64,000 nt of DNA from Noviherbaspirillum humi (GCF_900188095.1 NZ_FZOT01000002.1:558001-622000), one strand, 5' to 3'. Positions 40,202 to 49,490 are shown, numbered from the stretch's first letter. A program made the numbers and translations. Notes: a model not told the origin generated them from the sequence alone.

Positions 40202-41467
40202 TCAGCGCATGCGCTGCAGCGCGGTGATGCTCCATTCGAAGGCATCGAGCTGCATCAGGTAGAGCTCGCCGCAGGACAGGCGAAAGAAGTCGAGCAGCGG
40301 TACCAGCATGGTATCGCCCTTCTCCGTCCATTCGGTGTGCTGCGCCAGCTGCAGCAGGCGGCCGAAGAAGCCCTTGCGCTCCAGCAGCGCCTCGGCCACC
40401 TCTTCCACCACCGGCATCTGCTGCAGCAGGTCCACCATGGGCATGCCGAACAGGGCATCCATCAGCGACATGATGCCGACGGTGAAGGCGGTATCGGCCA
40501 TGCTCAGGTTGCCCGGATAGACATGCAGGGCGACGCGTTCCAGCAGGCGGCCGCGATTCAGAGCCTGCAAGGTCAGCGCGGAATCCGTCCGTCCCGCCGA
40601 CTGCGCATACAGCAGCACCTGCAGGCATTGGGCCAGCTTCTGGCGGCCCATGACCATCAACGCCTGCCGGATCGAATCGATGCGGCGCGAGCCGGCGGCC
40701 GCGCTGTTGACCAGCCGCAGCAGATGCAGGCCGAGCGTGACGTCGGTCTTGACGCAATGCTCGAGTTCGCCGATGTCGGCATCGCCATTCACCAGGCGGA
40801 TCATTTCCGTCAGGGCGATCTGCGACGGCGCCATGGCGGCGCCGGGCTGGGGCTGGGCGAAGAAATACCCCTGGAACTGCGCGAAGCCGAGCTTGCGCGC
40901 CACCTCGAACTGCACCCGGGTATCGACATGCTCGGCCAGCAGCATCCTGCCCTTGCCCGCACAGGCGCGGACCAGCGCCGGCAATTGCTTCGCATCGCGG
41001 CCTTTCAGGTCGATGCGCACCACGTCGATCAGCGGCAACATGGCCTGCAGTTCCGGCGTATCGGCCTGCACTTCCAGCGCCAGCCGGAAGCCGCGGTCTT
41101 TCAGTTCGCGCAGATGGACCAGCAGTGCCGGCGAGGGCGCCATGGTGGCGGCGATGGTGGGGACCAGCCAGTGGGCATCGGCATGGCGCAAGCCGTCTCC
41201 GGCAAGCAGTTCCATGTCCATCGCGAGATAGGCGGGATGCTGGCCGCATAGGTGCGGCATCCTGCCATGGATGGCATCCAGTTCGGCGCTTTCGCCGCCT
41301 TCGGGAAGCTGGCGGGAGGCCGGGCTCAGGCCGCCGGCCAGATGGCAGAACAGGAAATCGAAGGCCGCCAGTTTTTCCTCGCGCGTGACCACCGGGCGCC
41401 GCGCCATGAAAAAGTCGGATCCGGACGAGATGCGATAGGCTGCGCAAAACATGACGGATGTGCTCAT
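40202..41467 (-). CDS. HDOD-domain signalling protein with degenerate EAL (YuxH-like)
   Basis: A 421-residue protein. The N-terminal 200 residues fit an EAL-like fold (VRIDLKGRDAKQLP, LLAEHVDT, GFAQFQGYFFAQPQ), but the EAL signature itself and most metal ligands are absent, so phosphodiesterase activity is unlikely. The C-terminal half is an HDOD domain (LVNSAAAGSRRIDSIRQALMVMG). The start at 41467 (MSTSVMFCAAY) follows aggaaa; a longer frame upstream has no support. Such proteins are probable signalling adaptors. Confidence 0.82.
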   Translation of the reverse strand: MSTSVMFCAAYRISSGSDFFMARRPVVTREEKLAAFDFLFCHLAGGLSPASRQLPEGGESAELDAIHGRMPHLCGQHPAYLAMDMELLAGDGLRHADAHWLVPTIAATMAPSPALLVHLRELKDRGFRLALEVQADTPELQAMLPLIDVVRIDLKGRDAKQLPALVRACAGKGRMLLAEHVDTRVQFEVARKLGFAQFQGYFFAQPQPGAAMAPSQIALTEMIRLVNGDADIGELEHCVKTDVTLGLHLLRLVNSAAAGSRRIDSIRQALMVMGRQKLAQCLQVLLYAQSAGRTDSALTLQALNRGRLLERVALHVYPGNLSMADTAFTVGIMSLMDALFGMPMVDLLQQMPVVEEVAEALLERKGFFGRLLQLAQHTEWTEKGDTMLVPLLDFFRLSCGELYLMQLDAFEWSITALQRMR

Positions 41468-41861
41468 GGCGGTTTCCTGTAGCCTCCGATTGCCGGCGAT
41501 CATATTCCCGCGCTTTCCGTTCCACATCCCATGATCGCGATACCGCGCCCTGCCCGTGCCGATTAGCAACGGAAACTAAGGCGCCGTGCAGGAAACACGC
41601 GTCGAATGCGCTCGGAGGCGTTGTACAAATTGCACATCGGCTTTTACGTTTGTTCAAACGCCTTGCGTCGCAAAAGGGGACAAGGCTTGTCCTTTCGCGC
41701 CGGGGCGGGCGCCGGGGCGGGCGCCGGGGCGGGCCGGTCCGACCGGGCGGCCTGCTTGGCGGCGCAGGGAGGGGAAACGGCGGGGCGGTCGACGCTTGGG
41801 CATGGCACTTGCACAAGCCTGAGGTTCCGTAGTGCCCAACAACGAATTGGAGGATGCGAAT
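41468..41861. other. 394-base intergenic region with palindromes and a GC-rich tandem repeat
   Basis: Between divergent genes. It holds the perfect palindrome CGTTTG-tt-CAAACG (41647-41660), a second GGACAAG-g-CTTGTCC (41679-41693), and three copies of the 12-mer gcgccggggcgg (41698-41733). The palindromes are possible operators for the hemerythrin gene. No gene is supported here. Confidence 0.55.
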
Positions 41862-42482
41862 ATGAAACCCGGATTTACCGCCGACCTGACTGAAAACATG
41901 AAAAGCTTCGGCAACAAGCTGACGCCATCGATCACCAACATGATCCGCATGGACCACAGCCACGTCATGACGACCTTCCACCAGTACGAGATCGATTCCA
42001 ACCCGAAGACCAAGAAGGCGCTGGTGGCCACCATCTGCATGGCGCTGGAAATCCATGCCCAGCTGGAGGAGGAAATCTTTTATCCGGTGATGCGCAGTGC
42101 CGGCACCGACAATGCGGTGCTGAAGAAGAACGTGCCGGAGCATGACGAAATGCGGCGCCTCATCGCCAAGCTGCGCAGCATGGAGCCGACCGACGACGGC
42201 TATGATCAGACCGTGATGGATTTGATGCGCGACGTGATGCACCATGTGGCCGATGAAGAAACCACCATGCTGCCGGATGCGGAGCGCGTGCTATCCAGCG
42301 AGCGGCTGGGCGAACTCGGCATGGAAATGACCAAGCGCCGCATGCAGCTGGCCACGCCGCGCGCCGGCGAGATCGCCGCCAACGCCTGGCACAGCATGCC
42401 CACCAGCTCGATGCTGATGGCAGCCGGCGCGGTGCTGGCCGGCACCTACTTCGCCAAGCGCGCCTTCAATCGGCATGCCTGA
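41862..42482 (+). CDS. Hemerythrin HHE-domain protein with C-terminal membrane segment
   Basis: A 206-residue protein. The HHE four-helix bundle (about 25-150) has iron-ligand histidines and acids in MDHSHVMTTFHQYE, HAQLEEEIFYPV, EHDEM and MHHVADEE. A hydrophobic segment near 178-198 (SSMLMAAGAVLAGTYF) could anchor it. Hemerythrins bind O2 or NO at a di-iron site. The ATG at 41862 has GGAGG at 41849; a GTG at 41832 lacks one. Its last 17 bases overlap the convergent acyltransferase gene. Confidence 0.87.
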   Translation: MKPGFTADLTENMKSFGNKLTPSITNMIRMDHSHVMTTFHQYEIDSNPKTKKALVATICMALEIHAQLEEEIFYPVMRSAGTDNAVLKKNVPEHDEMRRLIAKLRSMEPTDDGYDQTVMDLMRDVMHHVADEETTMLPDAERVLSSERLGELGMEMTKRRMQLATPRAGEIAANAWHSMPTSSMLMAAGAVLAGTYFAKRAFNRHA

Positions 42483-43620
42483 CGCGGGCCGGGCCCGGCG
42501 TCGCTGAACGCCGGTCCGCCGTGGCGGGCTGGGCGGCGCGGGAGGCCGGTTTGAACAGCAGGCCGGAGGCGAAGCTGCCGAGCGGCGCTTCCACCCTGCG
42601 CTGGAAGGCGACCGCGGCCGTCACCGACAATCCCCAGGCGGCGATCATTCCGATCGCCTGCACTGCCGGCTGGTGCGGCGCGAAGCGCATGAAGCCGGCG
42701 TTCACCACCATGCAGACGGGAAAATGCACCAGGAACAGTGAGTAGGAAATGCGGCCGCCGAAACGCAGCAGCGCCACCGGCGCATGCCCGGTGCCGAAGC
42801 GGGTTTCGCCGCGCGTCAGCATCAGGGCGGCCGCAATCGCCAGCGCCAGCAGGATGCGGCCGCGGAAGTCCACCGCCTGGGCGATCAGGGCGAGCGCAAG
42901 CATGATGCCGATGAGCAGCCAGCGTCCGCGAGCCGAGCGCTGGCTTTCGCCCGCCCACCAGGCCAGCATGCCGAAGCCATAGCTGCCGATGAAGTAAGGC
43001 GCCCAGGCATCCCAGGCAGGATCGCGGTTGAAATACAGCAGCGAGGCGCCGGTCGCACCTGCCACCAGCAGCGGCGCGAACATGGCATGGCGGTCTGCCG
43101 CCTGACGGCGGCAGGCCAGCAGCAGAAACAGCATGACCGCATACAGCTGCAAATCGATGGCGATGTACCAGGCGCCGGCCGAGAGGCCGTCGAAGCCGAG
43201 CACCGATTGCAGCAGCACGGCATGGGCCGCCAGTTGCGGAAGCGTGGGCGCCGGCGGGATGGAGTCGTGCGAAATCCAGTGACGGGCGATGAACGCAGCC
43301 AGCACCGCCAGCAGCACTGCGGCGAAATACGGCGGCACCAGCTTGGCGGCGCGCCTGGCCACCAGCTTCACCGTGCCGGCCAAGCCGGGCGCATCACGCC
43401 CTGACAGCGCGCGCGCCAGCATGAAGCCGCTGATCACCAGGAACACTTGCACCGCGAAACGGCCCTTGTCCCCCAGCCAGTCGATCAGCCGCGGCGCCAG
43501 CGGATGGGCGACCTCGGACATCGGCCCGTAGAAGCAGAGATGGTGCAGAACGATGAGATGGGAGGCGACCGTTTTCAGCAAGTCCAGGAAGACCAGCCGT
43601 TCATCGCGGGATGTAGCCAA
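42466..43620 (-). CDS. Acyltransferase family 3 membrane protein
   Basis: A 384-residue integral membrane acyltransferase (OafA/NodX type) with about ten hydrophobic segments, the N-terminal LDLLKTVASHLIVLHHLCFYG with catalytic-type HH, and RFAVQVFLVISGFMLA. It adds acyl groups to surface polysaccharide or similar. No ATG fits; I chose the TTG at 43620 (GGAG six bases upstream; residues MATSRDERLVFLDLL). The longer open frame upstream runs antisense or through another gene. Target sugar unknown. Confidence 0.83.
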   Translation of the reverse strand: MATSRDERLVFLDLLKTVASHLIVLHHLCFYGPMSEVAHPLAPRLIDWLGDKGRFAVQVFLVISGFMLARALSGRDAPGLAGTVKLVARRAAKLVPPYFAAVLLAVLAAFIARHWISHDSIPPAPTLPQLAAHAVLLQSVLGFDGLSAGAWYIAIDLQLYAVMLFLLLACRRQAADRHAMFAPLLVAGATGASLLYFNRDPAWDAWAPYFIGSYGFGMLAWWAGESQRSARGRWLLIGIMLALALIAQAVDFRGRILLALAIAAALMLTRGETRFGTGHAPVALLRFGGRISYSLFLVHFPVCMVVNAGFMRFAPHQPAVQAIGMIAAWGLSVTAAVAFQRRVEAPLGSFASGLLFKPASRAAQPATADRRSATPGPARVRHAD

Positions 43621-43778
43621 GGCAAACTCCAGCCGCAGGATGGAAAAATGAAAAGCCGCAATGGTAACGCTTTTCGAAATCCTGCGCCGAACCACCTGCC
43701 CGCCTCTTGAGGTTCGCCAAGCAGCGAGTTGCGCAAGCGGGAAATCGACGGTCGGCGGATGCGCGCGCCTGGCTGCGT

Positions 43779-44074
43779 TCAGCCTGCCGCTGCGAGCGGG
43801 CCGCTCCGGCAGGCATGGCGTTCCCCGACCGCGGCCAGGAGCCTCTCCACGCTCGGCGTCGGGGCATGGAACGGGTAGATGGCATCGAACTCGGCTTCTT
43901 CCGTCGGCAGCAGCGCATGCGTCAGGAAGACGAATGCCCGGTCGCCGGCCATCGCTGCGCCGCAATGCGGACAGGTGATCGTGCCCGCTCGATTCCGCCA
44001 TCCAGGCTGATGCTGAACCGATTAACCTGGAACGGTCGCTTGCAATCCAAGCTGGGGCAGCGCAGAAAATCCAT
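43779..44074 (-). pseudogene. Frameshifted small zinc-ribbon-like gene
   Basis: From the ATG at 44074 the frame reads MDFLRCPSLDCKRPFQVNRF, like the intact gene at 44198-44452. Homology continues in a different frame as TITCPHCGAAMAGDRAFVFL to a TGA at 43781-43779. Switching needs one added or two deleted bases between about 44010 and 43985. So this is a disrupted paralogue, or an assembly error in one homopolymer-free stretch. Cys pairs of a zinc ribbon are kept across the break. Confidence 0.6.
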
Positions 44075-44197
44075 GGTACGGCCTGTCTGTAGGAAATGAT
44101 GCCTTGGGTTAATCAGCCTCGAAGGATAAGTATTTCACGCGGGCGCGGCTTGAGATGGCACAAGCTTTGACACGGGTTCGGCACCGGCGCAGAGGAT

Positions 44198-44452
44198 TCA
44201 GCCCGGGATGTCGCCCGCCTCCCCGCCCTTGAAGTCGGCCATTCGCACCGGGAAGCGGTGCTCGAACTCGTTTTCCTCATCCACTGAAAGCGCATGGGTA
44301 AGGAAAATGAAGTTGCGGTCATCGTTGACCGAGAGGCCGCAATGGGGACAAGTGATCTTGCCGAGTTCCATCAGGGTATCGAGCTTGGTGCTGAATCGAT
44401 TCACCTGAAAGGGACGACTGCAGGAAGGGTTGATGCAACGCCGAAAATACAT
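44198..44452 (-). CDS. Small zinc-ribbon-like hypothetical protein (intact paralogue)
   Basis: An 84-residue protein, MYFRRCINPSCSRPFQVNRF, with CINPSC and CPHC pairs that could bind one zinc, then FIFLTHALSVDEENEFEHRFP. It shares the same order of motifs with the disrupted gene 124 bases downstream. Function unknown; perhaps a nucleic-acid-associated or general zinc ribbon. No strong ribosome site precedes the ATG, and a TTG further up is possible. Confidence 0.6.
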   Translation of the reverse strand: MYFRRCINPSCSRPFQVNRFSTKLDTLMELGKITCPHCGLSVNDDRNFIFLTHALSVDEENEFEHRFPVRMADFKGGEAGDIPG

Positions 44453-44739
44453 GATAAGGCTGGACCGAGGAAACAACCGGATGAAGGAATTTACGTCACG
44501 GAGCAGCAGTTGGCCGCCTCGATGTTTCCTAGCGTAACGAATCCTTCATGGGACGCATTGACCTCAATCAATTCGTTCAGCACCCTGAAGAAAGGCAGTT
44601 GATGGCACTTCGGCAAGACATCGGAATGCGGCGCGGCCTTGCTGCGGAAGAATCCGCGCCGAGCCATCTTCGATCGAGGCGCATCGGAGGCGATGCTGCC
44701 GACGCCGTTCGCTGCAATCTGCCATGTCTCCATCGTCGA

Positions 44740-44823
44740 TCAATTGCCGAGCAGGAAAGCCGCCACGACGGCAATGAAGACGATGGCCAGAAGGATGTAG
44801 GCAACCAAATCCTCTGCACTCAT
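44740..44823 (-). CDS. Very small membrane protein (27 residues)
   Basis: An open frame MSAEDLVAYILLAIVFIAVV followed by AAFLLGN: a short polar head and one hydrophobic helix. GGAAG lies six bases before the ATG at 44823 (a second ATG at 44826 is closer). Small single-helix proteins of this size are common but often unannotated; there is no homologue I can name. It is a candidate only. Confidence 0.45.
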   Translation of the reverse strand: MSAEDLVAYILLAIVFIAVVAAFLLGN

Positions 44824-45056
44824 CATTGACTTCCGGTAGTGAGGTGAAAGACCGGGTCCATTCTTCGCCTCCCGCCGCTTCTCGGGATGAGGCGAATCAA
44901 GCGCCGTCCGTCAGGCAATGTAAGTCATGTATCGAGTTGTAAGCGCTGATTGGCTCTTTGCGTTTAATCCGAAGCTGCTGCGCAAGGATCAGAACTTTGC
45001 GGGGCTCTTGCCATCTTAGCAATGTCGCTCTCGAGCATTCTTACAAGGAGGCAGGT

Positions 45057-45302
45057 ATGGATTTCATCTGGTTCATCGTGGTCGGCCTGATTGCCGGCTG
45101 GCTGGCCGGCGCCATTGTCGGCGGCGTTGGCTTCGGCATTCTGGGGGACATCATTCTCGGCATAGTCGGCGCCTTCGTCGGCGGCTATCTGTTCCGCACC
45201 TTCGGCCTGTCTTCGGGCGGCGGCATGCTGGGCAGCATCCTGGTGGCAACCGTCGGCGCCATCGTTCTCGTCGTGCTGCTCAGGCTGATACGCCGAGCGT
45301 AG
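45057..45302 (+). CDS. GlsB/YeaQ/YmgE family membrane protein
   Basis: An 81-residue, three-helix membrane protein with Gly-rich packing motifs (GLIAGWLAGAIVGG, GDIILGIVGAFVGGYL). The family is called transglycosylase-associated and is often stress-induced. The ATG at 45057 has aaggagg upstream; the open frame from 44958 is not supported. It stands alone between divergent and convergent neighbours. Confidence 0.87.
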   Translation: MDFIWFIVVGLIAGWLAGAIVGGVGFGILGDIILGIVGAFVGGYLFRTFGLSSGGGMLGSILVATVGAIVLVVLLRLIRRA

Positions 45303-45371
45303 CGTTCCAGCGCAGATGAGCCCGGATGGCCCCGGGCGGGCCATGAAACGGCACTCGCACCGGGCCGCGCA

Positions 45372-46181
45372 TCAGCCCGGCCGCGGAGGCGCCTCAGGCA
45401 AGACGGCGCCACCCGCCGTTTCCGTCTGGGTCGACGCATTCCCTCCCCTGGCGCCGAGCACCATCTCGCTCATCCAGCTCACCAGCAAGGCCGTGTAGGC
45501 GCGCTGGCTCGCTTCCTGGGACAGGCCATGATCGGCGCCGCTGATGACCCGGTAGGTGAGCGATTTCGGCTGGATGCAGGCCTCCATGTAGTTGACGATC
45601 ACTTCATGCGGAATGGTGTCGTCGTTCTCCGATTCCACGATCAGCACGTCCCCCTTGAAAGCGGCGCAGGCCCGCAGCGCGCGGTTGTCGCCGGCCTCGA
45701 TCAGGCTGCGGCGGTAGGATTTCAAATCCTGGTCGTGATGCAATTGCAGCTTGGGCACCTCCCAGCCGCTGTCCATGTAGAGCGCCGGCACCCGCAGCGC
45801 CAGCCAGCGCACCGGGCGCAGCTCGGTGAGGATGGCGGCGAGGTAGCCGCCGTAGCTGCTGCCGACCACGGCGATCGAATCCGGATCGATGCCGGGATGG
45901 CTGGCGAGACGGTCGTAAGCGGCGAGCACATCGCGCAGATTGTTCTCGCGCGAGACCGTGCCCTGCTGCGGCTGCGTGTCGGCATGGCCGCGCAGATCGA
46001 AGGTGAGGCAGAGGCAGCCGAGGGCAGCCACCTGCCGCGCCCGCGCCAGGTACTGCTCCTGGCTGCCGCCCCAGCCGTGCACGAACAGCACGCCCGGAAC
46101 ACGGGTGGATGGCACGACCAGCGTGCCGGCGATGGTCTCCTCATCGACCTGGATATTGAGCTTTTCATCACGTGTCGGCAT
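45372..46181 (-). CDS. Alpha/beta hydrolase family protein
   Basis: A 269-residue hydrolase: oxyanion-hole motif FVHGWGGS, nucleophile Ser in GSSYGGYLAA, acid in ESENDDTIP and catalytic His in SGADHGLS, in the order of the fold. The substrate is unknown. The start at 46181 (MPTRDEKLN) lies 14 bases inside the end of the DUF3182 gene, so the two are coupled and may act together. Confidence 0.88.
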   Translation of the reverse strand: MPTRDEKLNIQVDEETIAGTLVVPSTRVPGVLFVHGWGGSQEQYLARARQVAALGCLCLTFDLRGHADTQPQQGTVSRENNLRDVLAAYDRLASHPGIDPDSIAVVGSSYGGYLAAILTELRPVRWLALRVPALYMDSGWEVPKLQLHHDQDLKSYRRSLIEAGDNRALRACAAFKGDVLIVESENDDTIPHEVIVNYMEACIQPKSLTYRVISGADHGLSQEASQRAYTALLVSWMSEMVLGARGGNASTQTETAGGAVLPEAPPRPG

Positions 46182-47361
46182 GCGCGATCCTCGAGTACTT
46201 GGTGATATGTCCGATCTTTTCATCCTCGCCCTGAAAATAGACCAGCGCATCGCGCGGCAGGTCGGGCGACTTCCCATAGACTTCGGTGGTGGAGGCGCGC
46301 ACTGCGCGCAGCCCGGGGTCGGCTGCGAAGGCTTCGAGCGCGGCGATCTCGGCGCCGCTGGCGCCGCCGATGCGCCAGGATTGCTCCAGCACGCCGGAGT
46401 GGAAAATGCCGCCGGCATCCCTGCCCTGCGCGATGTCGTAATTGCTGCGCGAGACGAACATGCCGGGAAAGGCCGCCAGCGCCGCCGCGTGATAGATGCG
46501 GGACTGCTCGATGGCGGTATGCATGTGCGGCTCCAGCGGCAGGCTGAGCAAGGCATCGAATCCGCCGCGCGCCACCAGCAGGCTGGAGCCGCCGTACACC
46601 TCCTGCCCGCGATTGCTTCGCGTCAGGCGCTGGGTGCCGCAATAGGTGGCGACCATGCCGGCGATGACGACCTGCCCAACGCTGCAGGTATCGACCTCGA
46701 CCAGGTTATGTTCCAGCACCAGCCCTTCCTGCGCCAGCCGCGCCGGGTCGATGGCCTGCAGCTGCGCCCGCAGTTCCTGCGCATCGCCGGCGACCGACTG
46801 GCCCAGCCCGCCGATGCCGCTCGGCTTCTTCAAGCGCACCGGGCCGTCTCGCAGCAGCAGTTCGCCCGCATGAAGCGCATCCTCGATCGAAAACACCGTG
46901 AACCCCGGCAGCACCGCCGCGCGCACCGCAGCGGGAAAGCGCGAGGACCATTGCGCCGGCGCCGGCGACTTGCCCGGCTGCGGCAGGTCGTGAGTGATGA
47001 CCTTGGTCGAGGCGAAAAAATGGGGCACGACGCCGCCGAACAGGTCGTGCTCGCATGTAACGCCGAGCCGGGCCGCATCGGCCGCGCTCAGGGTATCGCT
47101 CGGCACCATGTACATGCTGCCGTCGTGCGCCTCGCCCGGCGGATGCAGCCCGGCGTAGTCCACGCCCTTCAAGGCTGCCAGACGGCGCGCGAGCGCGCAT
47201 TGGGTCAGGCATTCATGGCCGTTCGGGCCGGCATTCTCGCGGCAGAAATAGCTGGCCACGGCCCGATGCGCTTTTTGCCGGCCACCGGCATTCTTTACAT
47301 GCCCGTCGGCGGACTCTTCGCGGGCTAGCGGCGGCACGCTGGCGTGCTGGATGGGTTTCAT
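46168..47361 (-). CDS. DUF3182 family protein (ATP-grasp-like)
   Basis: A 397-residue protein matching the DUF3182 family, which has ATP-grasp features: PVRLKKPSGIGGLGQSV as a nucleotide-binding Lys/Gly loop, and GLVLEHNL with downstream acidic residues. Such proteins may form acyl-amide or peptide bonds, but no reaction is established. It overlaps the hydrolase gene downstream. The ATG at 47361 has only a weak ribosome site. Confidence 0.72.
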   Translation of the reverse strand: MKPIQHASVPPLAREESADGHVKNAGGRQKAHRAVASYFCRENAGPNGHECLTQCALARRLAALKGVDYAGLHPPGEAHDGSMYMVPSDTLSAADAARLGVTCEHDLFGGVVPHFFASTKVITHDLPQPGKSPAPAQWSSRFPAAVRAAVLPGFTVFSIEDALHAGELLLRDGPVRLKKPSGIGGLGQSVAGDAQELRAQLQAIDPARLAQEGLVLEHNLVEVDTCSVGQVVIAGMVATYCGTQRLTRSNRGQEVYGGSSLLVARGGFDALLSLPLEPHMHTAIEQSRIYHAAALAAFPGMFVSRSNYDIAQGRDAGGIFHSGVLEQSWRIGGASGAEIAALEAFAADPGLRAVRASTTEVYGKSPDLPRDALVYFQGEDEKIGHITKYSRIAHADT

Positions 47362-47456
47362 GGCGAGGCTTGGGACCGCCCTGCATCGGGCGTCCGCGGA
47401 AGTGGTTGATGCCCGCCTTGTAGCAAGAACCGCACCCTGCCTTGTTCATTCGGGAA

Positions 47457-47687
47457 TCACACACCCCCGCCGGGTTCGCCTTGCAGCGAATGGCGCGTCC
47501 TGGCGACCAGTTCGCGCGCGGTGAGGTCATCGATTTCCTCGAGATAAGTCAGCAGGGATTCGATCAGGCCGGCCATCTCCAGCACCGAGCCGGGATCGAC
47601 CTGCGCATGGAATCGCGCCAGCGCCTGCGAATCGTCATCCCGCAGTGCGTCGGAACAGGCTTGCTTGATGCTGTCGAGCGCTCGCAT
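47457..47687 (-). CDS. Small helical hypothetical protein
   Basis: A 76-residue acidic, probably all-helical protein (ALDSIKQACSDALRDDD, LIESLLTYLEEIDDLTARELV). GGAGG lies four bases before the ATG. It stands 95 bases upstream of DUF3182 on the same strand and 48 bases after the SulP gene. No family recognised. Confidence 0.65.
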   Translation of the reverse strand: MRALDSIKQACSDALRDDDSQALARFHAQVDPGSVLEMAGLIESLLTYLEEIDDLTARELVARTRHSLQGEPGGGV

Positions 47688-47735
47688 GCGTCCTCCAGAA
47701 TAGGTCAGCGTGGGGAATGGGCGACACCATGCCCA

Positions 47736-49490
47736 TCACTCACCCTCGGACAGCGCATCGAGCCTGGCGTTCTGTGCCGCGCCGCCGTCCTGCAGCGCCG
47801 CCATGGCCTCGCGGTCGGTGGCGAAGAAATGGCCCGTGCCGATGGCCTCGATCATGCCGGCGCGCTCGAGCACGTCCCACACCTGCTTCTTCACCGCCGA
47901 CAGATGGAGCTCCATGCCCTTGCCGCGCAGGTTCTCGTGGAGAGCGGCGAGCATGTCCGCACCGCTGGCATCGATGTCGTTGATGCCGCTGGCCGAGAGC
48001 AGCACCCGGCGCGTCTGCGGCCGCGCGGCGCAGGCGGCATTGATGGCGCGCTCCAGGCTGGCGGCGGTGAGGAAGTTGAGCGCCGAATCCATGCGCACCG
48101 CGACCACGTCCGGGGACAGCGGCGGCAGCGCGAAGCGGCTGCGGTCGCGCAGCGTGCCGTCGGCATGACGGCCGACCTCGACAATGCGCGGATGCGTGCG
48201 GCGGTACAGGAAGGACACCATGGTCAGCGCGATGCCGGCGAAGACGCCCACGTGCAGGCGCGGTGCAAACGCCAGCGTGACGGCGAAGGTCACCAGCGCC
48301 ACCATGCCGTCGTCGCGCGAGACCCGGAATAGCCGCCGCAGCGCTCCGACATCGATCAGGCTGAACACCGGGACCATGATCATCGCCGCCAGCACCGACA
48401 GCGGCAGGTAGCTGACCAGGCCGGTGAGAAACAGCAGCGCCAGCACGACGCAGGCTACCGCGATCAGCGACGCCCAGGCGCTGGTGGCGCCGGCATACAG
48501 GTTGAGCGCGGTGCGGGAGAAGGACCCCGATACCGGGAAGGCGCCGGAGAAGCCGCTGGCCACCTTGGCCAGGCCCTGGCCGATCAGTTCCTGGTTTTCG
48601 TCCCAGGGCGTGTTCTGGCGTCGCGCCAGCACGCGGCAGCTCGACATGGCTTCGGTGAAGCTGATCACCGCCAGGATCAGCGCCGCGGGCCACAGCATCT
48701 GGTGGCTCTCCCAGGCGATCGCCGGCGGCATCGACAACCCCGGCAGGCCGGACGGCAGCGCGCCGACGATGGCGCCGCCATGGCCGCCGTAGTCGACCAA
48801 CCGGCTGGCGGCGATGCCGGCGATGGTGACGACCAGGATGCCGGGCCAGCGCGGCAGAAAGCGCTTGAAGGCGAGCAGCAGCAACAGCGCGCCGGCGCCG
48901 AAGACCATGGTCATCCACGCCGCGGGAGAAGGCGACAGCAGCCGCGCCAGCGACGCCGCCGGATCGGCGGCCGACAGGCGCACGCCGAGCAACTGCGGCA
49001 GCTGGGACAGGATGATGATCAGCGCGGCGGCATTGATGAAGCCGGTCACCACCGGCTGCGACACCAGGTAGGCGACTTTTCCCAGCCGGAGGGCGCCGAG
49101 CAGGAACTGGATGATCCCGGCGTAGATGGCCAGCCAGATCGCCAGCGCCACCCATTGCGCGCTGCCGGGCGCGGCCATGGGCGAGAGCGTGCCGAAGGTG
49201 AGGATGGACGTCAGCGCCACCGGGCCTACCGCCAGCAGCGGCGAGGAGCCCCACAGGATGCCGATCACCGCCGGCAGCAGCGCGGCGTAGAGGCCGGTGT
49301 GGGGCGGCATGCCGGCCAGGGTGGCATAGGCCAATGCCTGCGGGATCAGCACCAGGCCGACGCTGAAGCCGGCCCAGAAATCGCGCCGCAGCGCCTCGGC
49401 ACTCGGACGGGGCCAGCGCAGGAAAGGAAGCAGGCGCGCCAGCGCCGGGGGTAGCTTCAGCAACGTGTCATACCTTCGGAGGGCATCCAT
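47736..49490 (-). CDS. SulP family anion transporter with STAS domain
   Basis: A 584-residue membrane transporter: about 12 hydrophobic segments with the SulP motifs PQALAYATLAGMPPHTGLYAAL and a conserved ELIGQGLAKVASGFSGAFPVSGSFSRTALN, then a cytoplasmic STAS domain (about 445-560, DIDASGADML). SulP proteins carry sulfate, bicarbonate or dicarboxylates; the substrate is not fixed here. The ATG at 49490 (MDALRRYDTLL) precedes the first hydrophobic stretch. An in-frame-shifted overlapping frame is an artefact. Confidence 0.92.
   Translation of the reverse strand: MDALRRYDTLLKLPPALARLLPFLRWPRPSAEALRRDFWAGFSVGLVLIPQALAYATLAGMPPHTGLYAALLPAVIGILWGSSPLLAVGPVALTSILTFGTLSPMAAPGSAQWVALAIWLAIYAGIIQFLLGALRLGKVAYLVSQPVVTGFINAAALIIILSQLPQLLGVRLSAADPAASLARLLSPSPAAWMTMVFGAGALLLLLAFKRFLPRWPGILVVTIAGIAASRLVDYGGHGGAIVGALPSGLPGLSMPPAIAWESHQMLWPAALILAVISFTEAMSSCRVLARRQNTPWDENQELIGQGLAKVASGFSGAFPVSGSFSRTALNLYAGATSAWASLIAVACVVLALLFLTGLVSYLPLSVLAAMIMVPVFSLIDVGALRRLFRVSRDDGMVALVTFAVTLAFAPRLHVGVFAGIALTMVSFLYRRTHPRIVEVGRHADGTLRDRSRFALPPLSPDVVAVRMDSALNFLTAASLERAINAACAARPQTRRVLLSASGINDIDASGADMLAALHENLRGKGMELHLSAVKKQVWDVLERAGMIEAIGTGHFFATDREAMAALQDGGAAQNARLDALSEGE

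Noticed and set aside
44491..44733. 80-codon minus-strand frame
   Set aside because: No ribosome site and no family resemblance.
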